Numbered from the stretch's first letter, positions 45,635 through 56,534 are shown. The stretch: 64,000 nt of DNA from Flavobacteriales bacterium (GCA_016703005.1 JADJCX010000005.1:62001-126000); one strand, 5' to 3'. Notes: generated by a model from the sequence alone, not told the origin. Numbers and translations are program-made.

Positions 45635-46117
45635 ATGAGAACTCTTCTACTGCTGCTCGTGATCCTGGTTTCGGCTTCAACCGCAAGTGCCCAGAAGAAG
45701 CGCGAGATCATTCCGCGCGACACCATTACCGGGAAGTACGCCTACTCGAAAATGAGCGATACGATCCCCAACACCAAGGAGGAGTTGCGCGCGAAGCTCG
45801 ACAAGTGGATCAAGCAGAACTACAACCCGCAAGAGAGTAAGTACACCACGATCGCCGTGGACGGTGACACGTACACGATACACGACCGTGAGGCCCTGCC
45901 GGGCAAGGCGCGGAAGTTCGTTGAGTACAACCTCACCGTGGACCTAAAGGAGAAGCGCTATCGATACAAGCTCACGGACCTTGAATACGCGGCAGTAGGC
46001 AAATACCCCCTGGAAGACAAGATGGCTACCGATGAACGCGACGATTTCGAGGCCATGCATGCCATCCTCACGGGTGTGCTGAAGAGCTTGGACGCGGCCA
46101 TGGTGAGTGAGTGGTAG
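45635..46117 (+). CDS. Small exported DUF4468-like protein
   Basis: 160 residues with a signal peptide (TLLLLLVILVSASTASAQ). The mature part has a TBP-like layout of DUF4468 proteins: GKYAYSKMSDTIPNTKEELRAKLDKWI, a central VDGDTYTIHDRE, and FVEYNLTVDLKEKRYRYKLTDLEY. The role is unknown. It is transcribed divergently from hutI, with a TATTTTCG box 19 bases upstream. Confidence 0.75.
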   Translation: MRTLLLLLVILVSASTASAQKKREIIPRDTITGKYAYSKMSDTIPNTKEELRAKLDKWIKQNYNPQESKYTTIAVDGDTYTIHDREALPGKARKFVEYNLTVDLKEKRYRYKLTDLEYAAVGKYPLEDKMATDERDDFEAMHAILTGVLKSLDAAMVSEW

Positions 46118-46167
46118 CGTGCAGTGCCGAACTTCGGGGTGTCCTGACACGAGCAAAGAGCGCGAGC

Positions 46168-46353
46168 ATGGAGAATAAACGGTCGTTGAACCTTCCTATG
46201 TTGATCATCGCCATCATCATTGGAAGTGGGTTGGTGGATCAGTTCGATATTGAGAAATTGAGCTTCGAGAAGCCAGCCTTGGCCGTCGTCTATATGATCG
46301 GGCTAGCGATAGCAGTTTACGTTCTGGCAGCGGGTTTCCGAAAAGGACGGTAA
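46168..46353 (+). CDS. Small membrane protein
   Basis: 61 residues from ATG 46168. Two hydrophobic stretches (LPMLIIAIIIGSGLV and ALAVVYMIGLAIAVYVLAAGF) suggest a two-pass membrane protein ending in a basic FRKGR tail. I do not recognise a family. It lies 50 bases after the DUF4468-like gene and 69 before aroC. Confidence 0.6.
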   Translation: MENKRSLNLPMLIIAIIIGSGLVDQFDIEKLSFEKPALAVVYMIGLAIAVYVLAAGFRKGR

Positions 46354-46421
46354 CATCCATTGCGGAGTGCCGGTGATCTCACTTGATGGCAGAAGTGCCC
46401 CCTTTCACCCACCTTCGCGGC

Positions 46422-47528
46422 ATGCCCGGCAACACCTTCGGCCAGATCTTCAGACTTACCACCTTCGGCGAAAGTCATGGTGCGGCTATTGGTGGAGTGG
46501 TGGACGGATGCCCTGCCGGTTTGCCGTTGGATCTTGAGGCCGTACAAGTTGAACTGGACCGTCGTCGGCCGGGCAGCACGCCGTTGGGCACTGCCCGGAA
46601 CGAAGCGGACAAGGTTGAAGTCCTCAGTGGTGTTTTCGAGGGAGTCACTCTCGGTACGCCGATCGGTTTTTTGTTGCGCAACGCCGATGGAAAAAGCAGC
46701 GATTATGATGCCTTGAAGAACGTCTATCGGCCCAGCCACGCCGACTATACATGGGAAGAGAAAATTCGGCGTGCGCGACCATCGCGGCGGTGGGCGTGCC
46801 AGCGCCAGAGAGACAGCCGCACGCGTTGTTGGTGGTGCGATCGCACGACAATTGTTGGCACCTGCTGGGATGCACGTACAGGCCTACGTTGACCAGGTGG
46901 GAGAGGTGCGGCTGGAGAAACCACCAAGCGATCGGACCTCAACAGCACTTGGGCCAGCGATGTGCGATGTCCGGATAGCAGTACTTCACAACGCATGGCC
47001 GCCCTCATTGAGCAGGTGCGCGGCGAAGGCGATAGCGTCGGCGGGGCGATCACCTGCGCCATGCGCGGTGTTCCCGTCGGCTTGGGCGAACCGGTATTCG
47101 ACAAGCTGCACGCGGATCTGGGCAAGGCCATGCTCAGTATCAATGCGGTCAAGGGATTCGAGATCGGCAGCGGATTCGGTGCCATCGTTATGCGCGGAAG
47201 CGAGCACAACGATCAGATCGGCGTTTCCTCCTTCGCCACCGGTGAGGCCCGGGGTGAGGCGATCCGGACCCAAAGCAATCGCAGTGGCGGCATCCAAGGT
47301 GGCATTAGCAATGGTGAGGACATTGTCTGTCGCATCGCCTTTAAGCCAGTGGCCACTATTGCCAAGGCCCAACAAACAGTGGACAAGTCAGGGCAGGCCG
47401 TGACGTTGGAAGCCAAGGGACGTCACGACCCCTGTGTGGTGCCGCGCGCAGTGCCAATCGTGGAAGCCATGGCCTGTTTGGTCCTTGCGGATCATTGGCT
47501 GCGGCAGCGGTCCGCCCGAGTGGCATGA
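46422..47528 (+). CDS. aroC: Chorismate synthase (two frameshifts, near 46762 and 46930)
   Basis: Chorismate synthase makes chorismate from EPSP with reduced FMN. From ATG 46422 (MPGNTFGQIFRLTTFGESHG) the first frame holds to the AAAA at 46761-46764; with one A fewer it continues FGVRDHRGGGRASARETAARV. That frame holds to about 46930 (LEKPPSD), after which a third frame continues LNSTWASDVRCPD, GDSVGGAITC and RSGGIQGGISNGEDI to TGA 47528. All core motifs of a full enzyme of about 368 residues are present, only split. The gene is essential in most bacteria that make aromatic amino acids, so sequencing error is likely. Confidence 0.88.
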
Positions 47529-47692
47529 TGGTTGGCGGCGGCAGAGGACAACGCACTGTTCACCTTTTCCAGTTGTGCACCATTCAGCAAGCCTCCCGCT
47601 TTTCCACCTTTGTACCCCTTCCATAGGCAGGATCCAAGTATGAGAATGTGCATGTGGAAGCGCGCCCGAACGAACAATCTCCTCCAGCATCC

Positions 47693-50529
47693 ATGAAGTG
47701 GCTCAAACGCATTGGTCTCACCGTTCTCATCCTGTTCGTTCTGCTCATCGCGGCAGCAATCATCATCCCGATCGTGTTCAAGGACAAGATCGAAGCGGCG
47801 GTGAAAGAGGAAGTCAACAAGTCGCTGAATGCAACGGTGGATTGGGCGAATGGGACATTACCCTGATCAGCAGCTTCCCGAACCTCAGCGTGAGCGTGGC
47901 CAACGTGAAGGTGTGCAACAACGCACCGTTCGAAGGCATCTGCCTTGCGAACATCGGTGAATTGCAAACGACCGTTGGGCTCATGAGCCTGTTCGGTGAT
48001 CGCATCGAGATCAAGAAGATCGGATTGGTAAAACCGTTCATCCATGTGAAGGTGCTCGAAGACGGACGCGCCAACTGGGATATTGCCAAGGTGGACAGTT
48101 CCGCTGCGGTGGAAACGACGGATACGGGGACCACTGCGTTCAACATTGCGCTGAAGGAGTACTGGATCACGGACGGCCACTTGATCTACGACGATGCCAG
48201 CCTGCCCTACTCAATGGACCTGGTTGGCCTCAACCACAACGGCAGTGGTGATTTCACGCAGGATCTCTTCGTGCTGAAGACGGTGACCCACAGCGATACG
48301 GTGAACGTGGTCTTCGACGGCATCAAATACTTGCGGAACGTCACTGCCGATATCAAGGCCGATCTCGACATGGACATGGCCAACATGAAGTTCACCTTCA
48401 AGGAGAACGAGGCCGCCATCAATCAACTGGTACTCGGCTTCGATGGTTGGTTGAGCATGCCCGGCGACGACATGGTGATGGACCTGAAATGGAACACGAA
48501 GAAGAACGACTTGGCCACGTTGCTGTCTTTGGTTCCAGCGGAGTTCGCTACCGACCTTAAAGGCGTTGACATGAGTGGGAAAGCGGCTTTCGATGGGTAT
48601 GTGAAAGGGACCTTCAACGACAATACGATGCCCGGCTTCGGGTTGAACATCGGCGTGGACAACGGTCGTTTCAAATACCCCGACCTACCTGCGAGTGTTG
48701 AGGATATTCAAGTGAAATGCGCTATCGTGAGCCCAGAGGGAAGCGACATGGATCGGATGACCATTGACCTCAGCCGGTTCGGGATGAACATCGCCGGTAA
48801 TCAAGTGAACGCCCGCATGTTCCTGAAGACCCCGATCAGCGATCTGGATGTGGATGCCGAACTGAAGGCACAAGTGGATCTCGCAAGCATCAGGAAGGCC
48901 GTACCCATGGAGAAGGGTGATGATCTGAAGGGTAGCCTGACGGCCGATGTGCGCATGAAGGGGCGGATGAGCTCGATCGAGAAGGAGCAATACGACAAGT
49001 TCCAAGCGGATGGAACCTTGAAACTGATGAGTATGGAGTACAGGTCCGACAGTCTTCCGACGGTGGGTATCAATGGGCTCTACTTCACGTTCAGCCCGAA
49101 ATTCCTTTCGCTCGATGGGTTCGATGGCACGATCGGCAAGAGCGACCTGAAAGCGAAAGGACGGCTCGACAGTTACATCGCATGGTGGCTGAAGGACAGC
49201 ACGCTTACGGGATCCTTCGATGTCACAAGCTCCAAGTTCGATCTGAACGAATTCATGAGCGACGATGAGGCCACCACTGCCTCGGGCGAAGCGACCGTGG
49301 ACACGTCTAGCATGAGCGTTATCGAAGTACCGAAGAACATCGACTTCCGCATGGGCTTGGTTGTTGGCCAGGTATTGTTCGACGACATGACCTTGGACAA
49401 TTGCAAAGGCAGCATGCATCTGCATGATCAGCGCGTTGACCTGAAGGATGTGTTCTTCAATACGCTCGGTGGTGCGATAACCATCAGCGGTGGTTACGAA
49501 ACCACTGACCCGAAGAAGCCCACGATCGACTTTGCCTATGGCCTGAAGGACCTTGATATCGAGGAGACCGTCAAGTATGTGGAGACGGTACAGGCCGTGG
49601 TGCCCATCGCCAAGACCTGCACCGGGAAGTTCAGCAGTGAGCTCACCATGACCGGGGTCTTGGGCCCTGACATGATGCCGATCATGGAAAGTCTGGCCGG
49701 CGACGGAAAGCTGCATACCAACCGTGTTGCGATCGAAGGCTTCCAGCCGTTGATCGATCTGGCGAGGGCGTTGAAGCTCACGAAGCTGGAGAACACCGTG
49801 ATCGACAACCTCGATTTCAGCTACCACTTCAAGGACGGCAAAATGATCACGGACGAGTTCCCTGTGAAGATCGACAAGATCCAAGCAAGGGTCGGGGGTA
49901 GTACGGCGTTCGCTGATCAAGCGATCGATTACGACATGAAGGCCAAGGTGCCAACGGAAATGTTCGGATCGCAAGCTGCGCAGGCGGTCGGTGGGCTGCT
50001 CGGCCAGTTGAACAGCGCGGTGGGCGCGAACCTTCAAGTGCCCAAGGAACTGGATCTAACCTGCAAGATCACCGGCACAGTGACGAAGCCGATCATTCGA
50101 CCTGTCTTCGCTGGTGGAAGCACAAATGTGAAGGAGACCGTTGTTGCGGAGATCAAGGAAACCGTGAACGAGGAGATCGGCAAGGCAAAGGCCGAGGCTG
50201 TTGCGAAGGCCCGCGAGGAGGCTGCGAAGTTGGTCGCCGACGCACAAAAACAAGCCGATGCGTTGAAATCACAGGCGCGCACCGAAGCATCGAAGGCGAA
50301 GAATGACGCCTATAAAGCAGCCGATGCCGAGTTGGCGAAGATCACCAACCCGCTTGCCAAGATCGGCGCCAAGGTGGTGTGCGATGAGGCCAAGAAAGCC
50401 GCTGACAAAAAGGAGCAGCAGTACTTGGCCGAAGCCGACAAGAAGGCCGATGGCCTTGTTGTTGCCGCACGCAAGCAAGGTGATGAGATCATCAAGAAAG
50501 CAGAAGAGACGAACACGACGGTGAAATGA
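47693..50529 (+). CDS. AsmA-family envelope protein (frameshifted near 47849)
   Basis: About 945 residues. The ATG at 47693 begins a membrane helix (LKRIGLTVLILFVLLIAAAIIIPIVF) followed by an AsmA-type start (KIEAAVKEEVNKSLNATVDW). The frame stops at 47866, but the other frame reads GEWDITLISSFPNLSVSVANVKV and on to 50529; one G lost from a GGGG run at 47848-47850 explains it. The long body has repeated beta strands of the AsmA/TamB repeat type, thought to carry lipids to the outer membrane. The last 130 or so residues form an Ala/Lys/Glu-rich coiled coil (AKAREEAAKLVADAQKQADAL), unusual for AsmA. It overlaps the OmpA gene by four bases. Confidence 0.85.
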
Positions 50530-52598
50530 TGTGGAAATGTGAAGGGGGGAAGGTGGTGAAGTGGCTCCGGCCGCGGTCGGGTGTTGTGTTGGTCATTGCG
50601 CTGGGAGTTCTCACGCCCAGAGCATTCGGTCAGGAGGATGAAGCAGCCAACGATGCCTGTGGGAAACCCACGGACAAGAGGATCGTGAAGCTGTTAGACG
50701 AAGCGGTTAAAGCGAAGGATGGCGGCGAGCGTCACGGCAAACTCAAGGCGACGCAAGAGGTCGAACCCAACTGCGCGGAATGCCTCTTTCAGTTGGGGGT
50801 CAGCGCCTACAAACGTGCCAAGGAAAGCGGTGTCAGCATGGATGCTAGCCTGAAGTACTTCGAGCAGTTGAAGACCCAATGCCCCGAGTACCATGCCGAC
50901 GTGGACTTCTACATGGGCAGCATTCACTACGCGAACAGCGATTGGACGAAGGCGAAGAAGAGCTTCGATGCCTTCATGCGTTTCCCCGGCGAAGACCAGA
51001 GCAAATTCAGCAAGGACCAGGACAAGAAGTACAAGGATGTGGAAGAGGTGATGCCCGAGCTGGAGTTCATGGCAGACTTCTACCGGAACACTGCCGCAGG
51101 TCCGGCTAAAGTGGTCGCGGGTGTTTCCACGCCCAACGACGAATACTTGCCGAACCTCTCACCGGATAATGAGCTGATTTTCTTCACACGCGTGCGAAGC
51201 GTTCAGGCAAAGGGTGATTTCGTTACACGGAAGGTGGAGGAACTCACATGGAGCAAGCGCACAGATGCCAAGGGGAGCTTCGACGGTGGAGTGCCTTTGC
51301 CGGAGCCCTTCAATATGGGCGACAGCTACGGCGGAGTGACGATCAGCGTGAACAACAAGGAGATGTTCGTTACGGTATGCGGACCGCCCGATATCAAAGG
51401 CTATCGCAACTGCGACATTTTCCGCAGCCACTACGAAACCAAGTTCAACCTCGATGCAGGTGGCCAGCAGTGGGTTTGGAGCGAGCTGGAGGATCTCGGC
51501 CCGACCATCAACACCGATGGATGGGACAGCCAGCCAAGCCTCAGTGCTGATGGTAATACGCTCTACTTCGCACGGTTGGCGAAGAAGGATTCCCTCGGTA
51601 ATACAGACATCTTCACCAGCACCCGTGATGAGAAAGGCGCTTGGAGCGAAGCCGTTCGACTGCCAGCCACCATCAACACCAGTGCTGCTGATAAGGCACC
51701 CTTCATGCACAGCGACAGCCGAACATTGTACTTCGCCAGCAAAGGACATAGAGGCGCAGGCGGATACGACATCTTCTTCAGCAAACTGAACGACGATGGT
51801 ACTTGGAGCCAACCCAAGAACCTTGGTCATCCCATCAATACCGCAGAGGATGAGCACGGACTTATCGTCAGCACAAACGGGCAGCTAGCCTACTTCGCGA
51901 GCAATCGGCACAAAGGCGCCGGTGGACTCGATGTCTTCACCTTCGACATGCCACAGGACGCTCGGCCGGACGATATTCTCGTCGTGAAGGGGGAGGTGAA
52001 GGATGAGAACGGGAAAACGGTGAAGGATGCTACCGTGGAAATAAAGTACATGGATACCCGGAAGACCGAGATCATGAAGGTGGACCAGCAGGACGGGCGA
52101 TATGCAGCCGTTGTGCGGCTGAAACCGGGTGCCGATGTTGTCGTTACCGTGAAGAAACCCGACCACGTTTTCGATAGCCGTGCCTTTGCCGCAAGCGACA
52201 CCGTACGCGGGGGTGTGGCCGAGATCGATATGACCGTTCAGAAGATCGAAGTGGGCAAGAGCTATCGGGTCAACGATATCAACTACGCTACGAAAAGCGC
52301 GGTCATCGAGAAAGCCAGTGAGTTCGTCCTCGATGAACTGATCACGTTCCTGAAGGACAACCCGGGTGTCCGTATTGAAGTGCAGGGCCATACGGACAAC
52401 GTGGGGAGCATGGGTGACAACATGGCCCTGAGCCAGGACCGCGCCTTCACCGTGAAGGCGTACTTGGAAGGCAAGGGTGTTTCCGGTTCGCGCCTTACGG
52501 CCAAGGGCTATGGCCCAACACAGCCGGTTGCGGACAATGGATCAGAGGCCGGTAGAGCCCAGAACCGAAGGACGGCCTTCGTGATCGTTGGTCGGTGA
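50526..52598 (+). CDS. OmpA-family protein with TPR and PD40 repeats (PorE-like)
   Basis: 690 residues. A hydrophobic signal segment (VVLVIALGVLTPRAFG) is followed by a TPR-like helical part (about 55-165, CAECLFQLGVSAYKRAK), several PD40/WD40-like propeller blades (about 190-460, LSPDNELIFFTR, LSADGNTLYFAR, SDSRTLYFASKGH, STNGQLAYFAS), a carboxypeptidase-regulatory-like domain (about 478-555) and a C-terminal OmpA peptidoglycan-binding domain (VEVQGHTDNVGS, LSQDRAFTVKAYL, RAQNRRTAFVI). PorE of the T9SS has this same architecture, so a role in anchoring an outer-membrane machine to peptidoglycan is possible. Co-translated with the AsmA gene (ATGA). Confidence 0.85.
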   Translation: MMWKCEGGKVVKWLRPRSGVVLVIALGVLTPRAFGQEDEAANDACGKPTDKRIVKLLDEAVKAKDGGERHGKLKATQEVEPNCAECLFQLGVSAYKRAKESGVSMDASLKYFEQLKTQCPEYHADVDFYMGSIHYANSDWTKAKKSFDAFMRFPGEDQSKFSKDQDKKYKDVEEVMPELEFMADFYRNTAAGPAKVVAGVSTPNDEYLPNLSPDNELIFFTRVRSVQAKGDFVTRKVEELTWSKRTDAKGSFDGGVPLPEPFNMGDSYGGVTISVNNKEMFVTVCGPPDIKGYRNCDIFRSHYETKFNLDAGGQQWVWSELEDLGPTINTDGWDSQPSLSADGNTLYFARLAKKDSLGNTDIFTSTRDEKGAWSEAVRLPATINTSAADKAPFMHSDSRTLYFASKGHRGAGGYDIFFSKLNDDGTWSQPKNLGHPINTAEDEHGLIVSTNGQLAYFASNRHKGAGGLDVFTFDMPQDARPDDILVVKGEVKDENGKTVKDATVEIKYMDTRKTEIMKVDQQDGRYAAVVRLKPGADVVVTVKKPDHVFDSRAFAASDTVRGGVAEIDMTVQKIEVGKSYRVNDINYATKSAVIEKASEFVLDELITFLKDNPGVRIEVQGHTDNVGSMGDNMALSQDRAFTVKAYLEGKGVSGSRLTAKGYGPTQPVADNGSEAGRAQNRRTAFVIVGR

Positions 52599-52660
52599 CC
52601 TTCCGGTAGGACCGGTCGACAGCGGAAGTCTACGCTATGGGGCGCTTCGCAGGGGTCGGA

Positions 52661-52668
52661 TAGATTTG
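52661..52668 (+). promoter_or_regulatory. Probable -7 promoter box of the secreted protease gene
   Basis: TAGATTTG, a full TAnnTTTG match, 20 bases before the ATG at 52689. No TTG is seen at the -33 distance. Confidence 0.5.
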
Positions 52669-52688
52669 TGCGTCCTGACCCTGTCGCC

Positions 52689-54782
52689 ATGCACAAGCCT
52701 TTTATCCTACTTGCCTCGCTATTCGTTGGGCTAACTGCGGTCGCACAGATCAGCCACGGTGGCCAGCCATTCGGTTGGGGTGGGCCTGGAATGCACCAGA
52801 ACGCGCTGCCCGCGCTGGACTTGGTGGGACTGGATCGACAAGCGTTGATCGCGCAGGAACAGCCCGGAGCGGTATTGCTCAAGTATGGTATCCAGCGCAT
52901 GGCAGCTGTCGATATTCTGGCACAAGGCCAATGGGATGTCCTCCCTGATGATCGCGAACGTTGCCGCTTCGCGGTGAGCAGCCCAGGTGCGGTAATGCTG
53001 AGCCTACAGTTCGATCAGTTCGATCCAGCGCCTGAAGCGCTGCTGTTCCTGTACAACAAGGACCGCACGTTCTTCATCGGCGGCTTCAATGAGCTGAATG
53101 AGCAGGCTTGGGCCGGCCTTGCGACTTCCGTTGTTCCGGGTGACTCGATCATCATTGAATATCTGGTACCCAGCAATTCCGTGAACAATGGTGTGCTGCA
53201 TTTGGCCAGCATCACGCACGGGTACAAGGACATCTTCAATTTCGGCGAGCAGGGCCTGCTGCGCGATTACGATCCCGGTTACCAAAGCAGCCCGTGCCAC
53301 AACAACACTATCTGCCCCGTCGCCAGCAACTACCAGGTGGAGAAGCGGGCCGTGGCCATGTTCCTCCGACCCGATGGGGCTGGTTGCAGCGGCACGCTGA
53401 TGAACAACACCTTGCAGAACGGGACACCTTATTTCTACTTCGCCAACCACTGCTACGTGCCGACAGTGAACCAATGGGTGTTCTACTTCAACTACGAGAG
53501 CCCGACTTGTGTGGGCAGCACCGGGCCCACCACCACTAACATCAGTGGGAGTACGTTGCGGGCGAACGAGTATTTCGATGATTTTGGCTTGGTGCAACTG
53601 AGCAGTGCCCCACCTGCTGGCTACGCGCCTTACTACGCGGGATGGGACCGCACCGGCAACCAGCCCACCCTCGGCACGGCGATCCTGCACCCACTGTACG
53701 ACGTGAAGAAGATCACCTTCGACAACAACGCGCCAACGACCTACACCAGCTTAACGCCCACGCCGGCTTGGAAGTGTTTCTGGGAAAGCGGCATGATCGA
53801 AGCCGTGGGTAGCGGGGCACCATTGTTCGACCAGAACAAGCGCGTAGTAGGCAACCTGCACGAGGTCGCTGATCCTTTTCCACCCACTTGTGCCCTTGCG
53901 ACCACGCAGTATAGTGGCTTCGCGAAGCTGAGCGCGGCTTGGGACGGCACCGCTGCAAGCACGCGATTGAGGGATTGGCTGGACCCCTCCAATACGAGCA
54001 TGACGTTGAACGGCTACGACCCCAACGGTACCGTACCGAACATCCTGGTGCGCGTGCAGGCATTCCTGCAAGGGCCTTTCGCAAGTGGACCCGGAACAAT
54101 GACCGATAACCTGCGGAGCCAAGGCTTAGTACCCCTTACCGAGCCTTACACCGCGCTCGGTTATACGCACGTTGGCGGCGGCGGCGAAACCGTACAGCAG
54201 ACCGTACTCAACGTGACCGGTAATAGCGCTGTCGTGGATTGGGTGGTGGTTGAATTGCGCAACAAGAACAATAGCGCCCAAGTGTTGGCCACCAAGAGCG
54301 CATTGATCCTCCGGAACGGATCGGTGGTTGCGACGGACGGCAGCAGCGATGTGAGCTTCGCACTTCCCGCCGATGATTATTTCATCGCCGTGCGCCACCG
54401 TAACCACTTGGGTATCATGACGCAGAACGCGCAAGCGCTCAGCAGTACCGCATCGTTGAAGAACCTTGCCAACGGGAGCATCAATCTCTTCGGTGGTTTT
54501 GCGGCAGCGACGATCGACGTCGGGGGAACGAATTGTATGTGGATGGGTGATGCCCTTCGCAACAGCGAAGTGAAGTACACCGGGACCAGCAATGACCGTG
54601 ATCCGATCCTCACACGTGTGGGAGGCTCTGTGCCCACGGCAACTCTCCCGGGCTACTTCACCGAGGATTGCAACATGGATGGTTTGGTGAAATACACGGG
54701 CACGGTGAACGATCGCGACCCCATTTTGACTGCGGTGGGCGGTACCGTTCCCACGAACACACGTCTCGCCCAGTTGCCCTGA
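52689..54782 (+). CDS. Secreted trypsin-like serine protease with shared C-terminal module
   Basis: 697 residues from ATG 52689 with a signal peptide (PFILLASLFVGLTAVAQ). Residues about 200-440 resemble lysyl-endopeptidase/S1 proteases: a His in FYFANHC, Asp in YFDDFGLVQL and nucleophile Ser in AVGSGAPLFDQNKRVVG. An N-terminal region with propeptide character precedes it. From about residue 450 (54040) a 245-residue module follows, shared with the next gene and with the metallopeptidase at 59344, ending in two copies of KYTG-x-x-NDRDPIL. No type A or type B T9SS domain is present. Likely exported; substrate unknown. Confidence 0.85.
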   Translation: MHKPFILLASLFVGLTAVAQISHGGQPFGWGGPGMHQNALPALDLVGLDRQALIAQEQPGAVLLKYGIQRMAAVDILAQGQWDVLPDDRERCRFAVSSPGAVMLSLQFDQFDPAPEALLFLYNKDRTFFIGGFNELNEQAWAGLATSVVPGDSIIIEYLVPSNSVNNGVLHLASITHGYKDIFNFGEQGLLRDYDPGYQSSPCHNNTICPVASNYQVEKRAVAMFLRPDGAGCSGTLMNNTLQNGTPYFYFANHCYVPTVNQWVFYFNYESPTCVGSTGPTTTNISGSTLRANEYFDDFGLVQLSSAPPAGYAPYYAGWDRTGNQPTLGTAILHPLYDVKKITFDNNAPTTYTSLTPTPAWKCFWESGMIEAVGSGAPLFDQNKRVVGNLHEVADPFPPTCALATTQYSGFAKLSAAWDGTAASTRLRDWLDPSNTSMTLNGYDPNGTVPNILVRVQAFLQGPFASGPGTMTDNLRSQGLVPLTEPYTALGYTHVGGGGETVQQTVLNVTGNSAVVDWVVVELRNKNNSAQVLATKSALILRNGSVVATDGSSDVSFALPADDYFIAVRHRNHLGIMTQNAQALSSTASLKNLANGSINLFGGFAAATIDVGGTNCMWMGDALRNSEVKYTGTSNDRDPILTRVGGSVPTATLPGYFTEDCNMDGLVKYTGTVNDRDPILTAVGGTVPTNTRLAQLP

Positions 54783-54805
54783 ACGGTCTTGTAGCGAGCT
54801 TAGCG

Positions 54806-56467
54806 ATGTCCGATCCGATGGTTCCGTTGAAGCGATCACGTTCGCTCGCTGGTTGGCTCATTGCTTCCGGGGCGCTCTTTAGTTCAGTGAGCTCGGGTCA
54901 ATGTGTTGTGCCATGGTGCAACCCCGGTGGTGTTTTGCAGGAATCGGAAGGGTCCACCACGCTTCAGGCATATTACAGTGGCATCCACGACCAGAACATC
55001 CAGTACAAACTTTATCTCCCGCAGGACTATGAGAATGAGCCATGGCGCTATTATCCATTGCTCATGCTGCTTCCTGGATATGGCAGCACGGAAGTGTACA
55101 CGGATTACTTCGGCGAGTTCGTTGCGCGTATGGCGGCGGGGACGTTTCCACGCTGTGTCATGGTCGTCCTCAATCCGATCGGTAATGCCTTTTGGCATGA
55201 CGCTTCCCAGAGCACGGGAACCGCGGCGCAAGTGCAGGGCTACAGCACCGTGGTCGATGAAATGATCCCACATCTCGAAGCGGCATACCGCGTCGGGACG
55301 GATCGGTCGAACCGTGCCATCGTCGGTTTCAGCATGGGTGGCTACGGTGCGTTGAATCTCGCGTTACGAAGCAATATGTTCTCCAGCGCAACCTCCTTCG
55401 ATGGTGCCGTACGGGTGGTGGGCAACGAAAGCCCGGCGCTCCAATTCTCTTGCTACAACGTACCCGCTCAAACCACGCAGCACAATCTGTTCACCGTACT
55501 GTCGCAGTTCCCGGTGAGCGCTCAGCAAACCTTTTTTCATTTGTTGGTGAGCACCAATGGGAATGCCGATCAGGTAGTGTTCCACAATGAATTGGCTTCG
55601 ATTGGCGCTGCGGACCGCTTCGAAGATGTTAGTGGTACGCCGCACACCTGGGCCGATTTCATTGCTGTTCGTGCCGATAGCTCTTTCGATGCCATCCTCG
55701 ACCATCTGGTCGTTCCACTGAACACGGTCACGGTAAACCTCAAGGTCTATCTACAAGGCGCATTCGACACTATCAATGGCGGTATGACCAGCGCTTTGGC
55801 CACGGCTTCGTTGCTACCGACCACCGAACCCTACACAGGGCTCGGCTTTGCCCAGGTGGGAAGCGGTGGCGAGCAGGCTACGCCGGCGATATTGCATGCC
55901 ACCGGCCTGAACGCGGTGACCGATTGGGTCATGCTCGAACTGCGCGATAAGAACAACCCCGCTCAAGTACTGGCCACACGAAATGCGCTGTTGCGCAAGA
56001 CCGGCCACGTTGTGGATGTGGATGGGATAAGTCCCGTGCTCTTCAGTATGCCTCCGAATGACTATTACATCGCCGTTCGGCACCGCAACCATATGGGCAT
56101 CATGTCAGATACCACACAGGCATTGCACGCCATTTCACCTTTGCTCGACTTGACACAGTTCGCCTCAGGCATCCATGGTATCGCGTCCGAGGCAGCTGTG
56201 AATGTTTCCGGCAATTGGTGCTTGTGGGCGGGCGACGTTACCCATAACGGTGAGATCAAATACATCGGGACCGGCAACGACCGCGACCCGATACTGGTCG
56301 AGGTGGGCGGTGTGCTGCCCACGAATACCGTCATGTCGTACTCAACCGCCGATGTGAACCTTGATGGTACAGTGAAGTATGTGGGCACCGGTAACGACCG
56401 CGATCCCATTCTTGTGAACATCGGCGGCAATCTGCCAACGGCCGTCCGGTCGGAACAGTTGCCGTGA
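54806..56467 (+). CDS. Secreted esterase (alpha/beta hydrolase) with shared C-terminal module
   Basis: 553 residues from ATG 54806. The N-terminus has a signal-like hydrophobic stretch (LAGWLIASGALFSSVSSG). The hydrolase domain is of the esterase D/feruloyl-esterase type: YPLLMLLPGYGS (oxyanion region), the nucleophile Ser in GFSMGGYGALNLA, and a His in GTPHTWADF. From about residue 307 (near 55727) the same 245-residue C-terminal module as the upstream protease begins, ending with GEIKYIGTGNDRDPIL and a second NDRDPIL copy. Only 23 bases after the protease gene; likely same operon. Substrate unknown; plant polysaccharide esters or lipids are possible. Confidence 0.85.
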   Translation: MSDPMVPLKRSRSLAGWLIASGALFSSVSSGQCVVPWCNPGGVLQESEGSTTLQAYYSGIHDQNIQYKLYLPQDYENEPWRYYPLLMLLPGYGSTEVYTDYFGEFVARMAAGTFPRCVMVVLNPIGNAFWHDASQSTGTAAQVQGYSTVVDEMIPHLEAAYRVGTDRSNRAIVGFSMGGYGALNLALRSNMFSSATSFDGAVRVVGNESPALQFSCYNVPAQTTQHNLFTVLSQFPVSAQQTFFHLLVSTNGNADQVVFHNELASIGAADRFEDVSGTPHTWADFIAVRADSSFDAILDHLVVPLNTVTVNLKVYLQGAFDTINGGMTSALATASLLPTTEPYTGLGFAQVGSGGEQATPAILHATGLNAVTDWVMLELRDKNNPAQVLATRNALLRKTGHVVDVDGISPVLFSMPPNDYYIAVRHRNHMGIMSDTTQALHAISPLLDLTQFASGIHGIASEAAVNVSGNWCLWAGDVTHNGEIKYIGTGNDRDPILVEVGGVLPTNTVMSYSTADVNLDGTVKYVGTGNDRDPILVNIGGNLPTAVRSEQLP

Positions 56468-56534
56468 GCGCGAGTAGCCGCATGGGCCCGCGGCGGGCCG
56501 CCTTTGAACTGGCCGGCCGATCGATCACCAACCT

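Noticed and set aside
46740..46965. Programmed ribosomal frameshifting as the reason for the split aroC
   Set aside because: aroC needs two shifts in opposite directions, no slippery heptamer with a downstream structure was evident, and similar breaks occur in about ten unrelated genes.
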